Notes under the pieces: generated by a model
Told to the model about the DNA's origin: nothing
What the model saw: only the letters and a program-made list of their open reading frames with translations
The model's database searches: none
Assembly: GCF_006861795.1 (NCBI RefSeq)
Contig: NZ_VDGH01000003.1
Coordinates: forward strand, 292,774-328,506
Direction: 5' to 3'
Source of the DNA: Psychrobacillus lasiicapitis
GTDB lineage: Bacteria; Bacillota; Bacilli; Bacillales_A; Planococcaceae
Length of the DNA: 35,733 nucleotides
Part shown: positions 31,831 through 35,733 of the stretch, piece after piece
Position numbering within the stretch: position 1 is the first letter of the stretch
Layout: the number at the start of each line of letters is the position of its first letter
Translations under genes and position numbers: made by a program

Positions 31831-31884
31831 TTGACAAATCGGGACACTTATACGACAATAATTATGTAATTATAATTATTATAG
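31831..31884 (+). promoter_or_regulatory. ahpC promoter region with PerR box
   Basis: TTATAATTATTATAG (31870-31884) matches the PerR box TTATAATnATTATAA at 14 of 15 positions. A consensus -35 TTGACA lies at 31831-31836, with a poor -10 (GACAAT, 31854-31859) at 17 bases. The box would then lie over the start of transcription. PerR control of ahpCF is established in B. subtilis. Confidence 0.75.
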
Positions 31885-31981
31885 TTAAGATGCAGTATAT
31901 TTTATTGTTACTGCCGTTTAGGACTGGACTATATAACCTAAACTAACTATGTACAAAAACACACTAGGAGGAATTTTAATT

Positions 31982-32551
31982 ATGTCTTTAATAGGAAAAG
32001 AAATATTACCATTCAAAGCTTCAGCTTTTAATAGCGGTAACGGTGAATTTATCGAGGTTTCTCAAGAAAACCTAAAAGGTCAATGGAGTGTTGTTTGCTT
32101 TTACCCAGCAGATTTTACATTCGTTTGTCCAACTGAACTTGGAGATCTTCAAGATCAATATGCGACACTAAAAGATCTTGGTGTTGAAGTATATTCTGTT
32201 TCAACAGACACACATTTTACACATAAAGCATGGCATGATCATTCAGATGCGATTAGCAAACTGGAATATATTATGATCGGTGACCCTGCACAAGCTATTT
32301 CACGCAACTTTGATGTACTTGACGAAGAAGCAGGTCTTGCACAACGCGGTACATTCATCATCGATCCAGACGGAATCGTTCAAGCAGCAGAAATCAATGC
32401 AGATGGCATCGGTCGTGATGCAAGCATTCTAGTTGACAAAATCAAAGCTGCACAATATGTTCGCAACAATCCAGGTGAAGTTTGCCCAGCAAAATGGAAA
32501 GAAGGCGAAGAAACACTTAAACCAAGCCTTGACCTTGTAGGGAAAATTTAA
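31982..32551 (+). CDS. ahpC: Alkyl hydroperoxide reductase subunit C (peroxiredoxin)
   Basis: A 189-residue typical 2-Cys peroxiredoxin. The peroxidatic Cys49 lies in [13 protein letters not shown] and the resolving Cys168 in EVCPAKW. It reduces hydrogen peroxide and organic hydroperoxides and is recycled by AhpF. The frame is open back to 31949, but AGGAGG fixes the ATG at 31982. ahpF follows after 15 bases. The PerR box upstream predicts induction by peroxide. Confidence 0.96.
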   Translation: MSLIGKEILPFKASAFNSGNGEFIEVSQENLKGQWSVVCFYPADFTFVCPTELGDLQDQYATLKDLGVEVYSVSTDTHFTHKAWHDHSDAISKLEYIMIGDPAQAISRNFDVLDEEAGLAQRGTFIIDPDGIVQAAEINADGIGRDASILVDKIKAAQYVRNNPGEVCPAKWKEGEETLKPSLDLVGKI

Positions 32552-32566
32552 GGAGTAGATACAATC

Positions 32567-34093
32567 ATGTTAGACGCAGATATAAAAGCACAATTAGCCC
32601 AATATCTTGAATTGATGGAGGGCGATGTTCTACTTAAAGTTAGCGCAGGAGAAGATAAAGTGTCGCGTGAAATGACGTCACTAGTGGATGAGTTGGCCAC
32701 CATGTCATCTCGCATTAAAGTAGAAATGGTAGACTTAGAAAGAACACCGAGCTTTAGCGTTAATCGTATTGGTGAAGATACTGGCGTTGTTTTTGCCGGT
32801 ATACCACTTGGACACGAATTCACTTCATTCGTTCTTGCCTTATTACAAGTGAGTGGTAGAGCTCCTAAAGTCGATGAGAAAGTGATCGCACAAGCGAAAA
32901 ACCTTGAGGGCACTTATCGCTTCGAATCGTATATTAGTTTAAGCTGTCAAAACTGTCCGGAAGTTGTACAAGCACTTAACCTAATGAGCGTGTTGAACCC
33001 TAACATAACGCATACGATGATTGATGGCGCAGCGTTTAAAGATGAAGTGGAAAGCAAAAACATCATGGCTGTTCCGACTGTATTATTAAATGGAGAATCA
33101 TTCTCTAGCGGTCGTATGACTGTCGAAGAAATTCTAGCAAAACTGGGAAGCGGACCGGATGCATCAGAATTCGCGGATAAAGATCCGTATGATGTACTCG
33201 TTATCGGCGGTGGACCAGCGGGTGCAAGTGCAGCAATTTATGCGGCACGTAAAGGCATTCGTACAGGGATTGTTGCTGATCGTTTCGGTGGTCAGATTTT
33301 GGATACAGCTTCGATTGAAAACTTTATCAGTGTTAAACATACGGAAGGTCCTAAACTTGCTTCAAGTCTTGAGGAACACGTAAAAGAGTACAATGTCGAT
33401 GTGATGAACTTACAGCGTGCAAAACGTTTGGAGAAGAAAGATCTAGTTGAAATTGAACTGGAGAACGGTGCTGTTCTAAAGAGTAAAACCGTTATCCTTT
33501 CAACAGGAGCGCGTTGGCGCAATGTTGGAGTACCTGGCGAGGCTGAGTTTAAAAACAAAGGTGTCGCGTACTGTCCACATTGTGATGGCCCATTATTTGC
33601 AGGTAAAGATGTTGCTGTTATTGGCGGAGGTAATTCCGGTATCGAGGCAGCGATAGACCTTGCAGGAATTGTAAACCATGTAACCGTTCTTGAATTTATG
33701 CCTGAGTTAAAAGCCGATTCTGTTCTACAAGAGCGTCTTTATAGCTTATCCAACGTTACAGTTCATAAAAATGTTCAAACGAAAGAAATTACCGGTACTG
33801 ATAACGTAAACGGTATTACTTACATTGAGCGTGAAACAGGTGAAGAAAAGCATGTTGAACTAGCTGGCGTTTTTGTTCAAATTGGTCTTGTGCCGAGTAC
33901 GGAATGGCTAGGTGACGCCGTTGAGCGTACGAAATTTGGAGAAATCGTTGTCGATAAGCGTGGTGCAACGAACGTACCTGGCGTATTTGCTGCAGGAGAC
34001 TGCACAGACAGTGCGTATAAACAGATTATTATTTCGATGGGTTCAGGTGCAACCGCTGCTTTAGGTGCATTTGATTATCTAGTCCGAAATTAA
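32567..34093 (+). CDS. ahpF: Alkyl hydroperoxide reductase subunit F
   Basis: A 508-residue flavoprotein that passes electrons from NADH to AhpC. The N-terminal double thioredoxin-like domain (about 1-195) carries the CxxC Cys127/Cys130 in SCQNCPE. The thioredoxin-reductase-like part has the FAD motif [12 protein letters not shown] (212-223), the redox-active Cys336/Cys339 in YCPHCDG, the NADH motif [12 protein letters not shown] and the C-terminal [16 protein letters not shown] precedes the ATG. A strong terminator follows, closing a two-gene operon. Confidence 0.96.
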   Translation: MLDADIKAQLAQYLELMEGDVLLKVSAGEDKVSREMTSLVDELATMSSRIKVEMVDLERTPSFSVNRIGEDTGVVFAGIPLGHEFTSFVLALLQVSGRAPKVDEKVIAQAKNLEGTYRFESYISLSCQNCPEVVQALNLMSVLNPNITHTMIDGAAFKDEVESKNIMAVPTVLLNGESFSSGRMTVEEILAKLGSGPDASEFADKDPYDVLVIGGGPAGASAAIYAARKGIRTGIVADRFGGQILDTASIENFISVKHTEGPKLASSLEEHVKEYNVDVMNLQRAKRLEKKDLVEIELENGAVLKSKTVILSTGARWRNVGVPGEAEFKNKGVAYCPHCDGPLFAGKDVAVIGGGNSGIEAAIDLAGIVNHVTVLEFMPELKADSVLQERLYSLSNVTVHKNVQTKEITGTDNVNGITYIERETGEEKHVELAGVFVQIGLVPSTEWLGDAVERTKFGEIVVDKRGATNVPGVFAAGDCTDSAYKQIIISMGSGATAALGAFDYLVRN

Positions 34094-34106
34094 TCAACAA
34101 ATAGTT

Positions 34107-34142
34107 AAAGGAACAGGTCAAAATGAGCCTGTTCCTTTTTTT
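34107..34142 (+). terminator. Intrinsic terminator after ahpF
   Basis: AAAGGAACAGG (34107-34117) pairs with CCTGTTCCTTT (34128-34138), followed by a T-run. Confidence 0.88.
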
Positions 34143-34254
34143 GTGCAAACGAAAAGCTGTGTAAACTTGTGTGGCACTCTGTTTATTTTAGACATCAGCC
34201 CCCTCTTCCGTCTGGGAGTGAGCCAACCATCCTCTAAATATGATAGTTATACTT

Positions 34255-35079
34255 TTATAGTAATGTTTTTACATTACTAAACTTTATCTTTTCAAAATCC
34301 TTTTGTATCGTTAGCCATGGACGATCTTCTTCCCAACGAATTTTTACCGGCATTTTATAAGCTTCTGATAATAGTTCATCTGTCAGAACTTCTTCCTTTG
34401 GTCCCGAAGCTACTATTTTTCCGTCTCTAAGAAGTATCACATGCGAAATGACATCCACAATTTCTTCAATATGATGCGTCACATAAAGTAAATGACAATC
34501 ATTTTGGACAATCTCATTCATTAGAAATAATACTTCTTCACGGGAAAATACGTCTAAACCTGTACAAGGTTCATCGAGAATAAGAATTTTGGGATCACTC
34601 ATTAAAGCGCGAGCGATAAGTACCCTTCTTCTTTCTCCTTGTGACAATGAATTATATGATTTTCCATTTAAATAATCTAAACGCAGTGCAGAAAGTAACG
34701 CATCCGCTTTTTCCCAGTCCTCGTTTGACACTTTTTCGTACAAACCAAATGAGGCAAATTTGCCGCTTACAATGATTTCCTCTACTGTTTCACGCTCTAA
34801 AATTTGAGAAAACCTCTCTAATGAACTACTTACATACCCTATTTCTTTTCGCAACTCTGGTAGGTTGGTCCTTCCAAATTCATGACCTAGAACCGAAACG
34901 TTTCCTGTGCTTGGAAAGTTATAGCCATTGACGATGTTTAATAATGAGGTTTTTCCAGAACCATTCAACCCTAGAATGGCCCAATGCTCATTTTCTTTTA
35001 CTTCCCAGTTAATCTGACTTAATATTTCCTGACCACTTCTTCTCCATGATACATCCTTAAAAGCAATAACTTTATCCAT
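34255..35079 (-). CDS. ABC transporter ATP-binding protein (YlmA-like)
   Basis: A 274-residue ATPase with Walker A GLNGSGKTS (37-45), the signature YNSLSQGERRRVLIARAL, Walker B ILILDEPCTGLD and the H-loop VTHHIEEI. Its layout resembles B. subtilis YlmA and the ModF-like group. No permease or binding-protein gene lies next to it, so the partner is encoded elsewhere or it has a regulatory role. The frame reaches 35109, but GGGGGAAAG before the ATG at 35079 makes that start more likely. The upstream region 35080-35320 has no gene; it is AT-rich and holds a TATAAT at about 35186 without a clear -35. Confidence 0.87.
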   Translation of the reverse strand: MDKVIAFKDVSWRRSGQEILSQINWEVKENEHWAILGLNGSGKTSLLNIVNGYNFPSTGNVSVLGHEFGRTNLPELRKEIGYVSSSLERFSQILERETVEEIIVSGKFASFGLYEKVSNEDWEKADALLSALRLDYLNGKSYNSLSQGERRRVLIARALMSDPKILILDEPCTGLDVFSREEVLFLMNEIVQNDCHLLYVTHHIEEIVDVISHVILLRDGKIVASGPKEEVLTDELLSEAYKMPVKIRWEEDRPWLTIQKDFEKIKFSNVKTLL

Positions 35080-35320
35080 AACTTTCCCCCATATTTGAAA
35101 TAATTTCATACTTTACCTTGAATTGTGCAAAGTTGCTCAGAATACATTCGTTTGATCATTGTGAATATTCGTTTATTACAATATATTATACACAAGTTAA
35201 TCTACTTTAAATTATAGAATAGTAGATTAGTAAAAACTCTTATAATAGAATGCATAAAGGAACAAGAGCGCTAAGCACCTGTCACTGGCCAATTTAGTTC
35301 ATGAGAACGATAAAGTGCAA

Positions 35321-35515
35321 TAACGCACATAATAAGGAAACTGCGCGGTAAGATACTAAGATGTCCGCCATGTTTTCCGCTCCAGGCGGAAGCTTTCCGT
35401 GGGGCGAGCGGTGAGCCTCCTCCTCCGCTAACGCTACGTGCGGGGTCTCACCTGTCTCGCTAATCCCACAGGAGTCGTCGCCTTGCACTCCAATCAATAG
35501 AACCTACTAATAATC
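35321..35515. repeat. Structured intergenic repeat, copy 2
   Basis: Homologous to the block at 20081-20315 and in the same orientation. The stem is GTGGG (35399-35403) with CCCAC (35465-35469), GCGAG (35404-35408) with CTCGC (35456-35460), and GGTGAG (35410-35415) with CTCACC (35447-35452). The bulges match copy 1: a single C on the 5' side, TGT and a four-base loop on the 3' side. A small TTCCGC/GCGGAA hairpin lies before it. An open frame across it is only a translation of the repeat. Confidence 0.85.
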
Positions 35516-35650
35516 CCTATAAAGTAAGTCTTATTCCATTAATCATAGGTTTTTCCTATAGAAAAACAATATAGTACTAGATTTAGTGGATCATTTCTTA
35601 GTAATTAGCAGACTCTACTGGATTGTAGCGAAAGGGTGGCGACTCCAGCC

Positions 35651-35717
35651 GAGGCCAACAGGATGTTGGTTTCAAAGGCGTTGCCACACGATGTGGCGTT
35701 CTTAGCCTTTGTTCCTC
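35651..35717 (-). ncRNA. Double-hairpin RNA resembling the Bacillaceae-1 motif
   Basis: Read on the minus strand there are two short hairpins with five-base loops. GCCAC/GTGGC has loop AUCGU (35683-35697) and CCAAC/GTTGG has loop AUCCU (35655-35669). The first is closed by an outer AAAGGC/GCCTTT pair (35674-35679, 35705-35710), and the whole by GAGG/CCTC (35651-35654, 35714-35717). As I remember it, the Bacillaceae-1 RNA has two terminal loops of consensus RUCCU and often lies near rRNA operons. One loop here fits exactly and the other differs at one base. Confidence 0.6.
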
Positions 35718-35733
35718 TGTCAGAGCAAAATGA

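Noticed and set aside
32548..32913. 121-codon open frame antisense to ahpF
   Set aside because: It mirrors the ahpF coding sequence, has no ribosome binding site and shows no family signature.
35294..35497. 67-codon open frame on the minus strand
   Set aside because: It is a translation of the structured repeat copy 2; the copy at 20081-20315 does not keep the frame, and no ribosome binding site or protein-like composition supports it.
1..35733. CRISPR array, tRNA or rRNA genes
   Set aside because: No regularly spaced direct repeats were seen, nor any cloverleaf with a CCA-end context or ribosomal RNA sequence, on either strand.

Overview
The window is AT-rich DNA from a low-GC, endospore-forming Bacillota. 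Gene content (cotJABC spore coat operon, PerR-box ahpCF, a SigB-type promoter in front of a YflT-like gene, csoR-copZ-copA, a yrk/cst-like sulfur cluster) and the intergenic repeats suggest Bacillaceae or Planococcaceae/Caryophanaceae (Psychrobacillus, Lysinibacillus or Sporosarcina type). This placement is by pattern recognition and was not checked against a database. No rRNA, tRNA, CRISPR array or intact transposase gene was seen.

Layout. 1-130: a structured element cut by the window edge. 0.2-2.3 kb: AEC-type transporter, then cotJA-cotJB-cotJC. 2.4-4.9 kb: a membrane diguanylate cyclase and a polysaccharide deacetylase. 5.0-7.8 kb: an MMPL transporter with its TetR regulator; two matching palindromes sit at the transporter promoter. 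7.9-9.4 kb: a class C D-Ala-D-Ala carboxypeptidase. 9.5-10.9 kb: a decayed PadR/HAAS-domain gene pair and a DUF2785 gene. 11-19.9 kb: ordinary chromosomal genes (erythromycin-esterase-like protein, methyltransferase, VTT membrane protein, metallophosphoesterase, PF13303 membrane protein, VOC protein, flavin reductase, YflT-like stress protein, YiaA-like protein, LysE exporter, DUF2306 protein). 19.9-20.4 kb: a relic of an ABC ATPase and a structured intergenic repeat.

20.4-26.1 kb, minus strand, is the most interesting region: a compact reactive-sulfur (persulfide) cluster. In transcription order it encodes a CstR-type regulator, TusA, a membrane-anchored rhodanese, a second rhodanese, a glutaredoxin-like protein, a DsrE-like protein, an OsmC-like protein, a rhodanese-metallo-beta-lactamase fusion and a TauE exporter, then a thioredoxin and a TehB-like methyltransferase. 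Five CsoR/CstR-type operators (core TACC-n-GGTA) are spread through it, so it looks like several co-regulated units rather than one transcript.

26.2-28.2 kb: an Lrp-type regulator divergent from a UlaG-like hydrolase, and a beta-carbonic anhydrase. 28.3-31.5 kb: copper efflux genes csoR, copZ and copA, each unit with its own CsoR-type operator. One operator of the sulfur cluster is almost identical to these copper operators. 31.5-34.1 kb: ahpC-ahpF behind a PerR box. 34.2-35.1 kb: a YlmA-like ABC ATPase. 35.3-35.7 kb: a second copy of the intergenic repeat, whose stems differ from the first copy by compensated base pairs, then a double-hairpin RNA on the minus strand resembling the Bacillaceae-1 motif.

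Many CDS starts below are moved inward from the longest open frame because a clear Shine-Dalgarno sequence points to an internal ATG, GTG or TTG.
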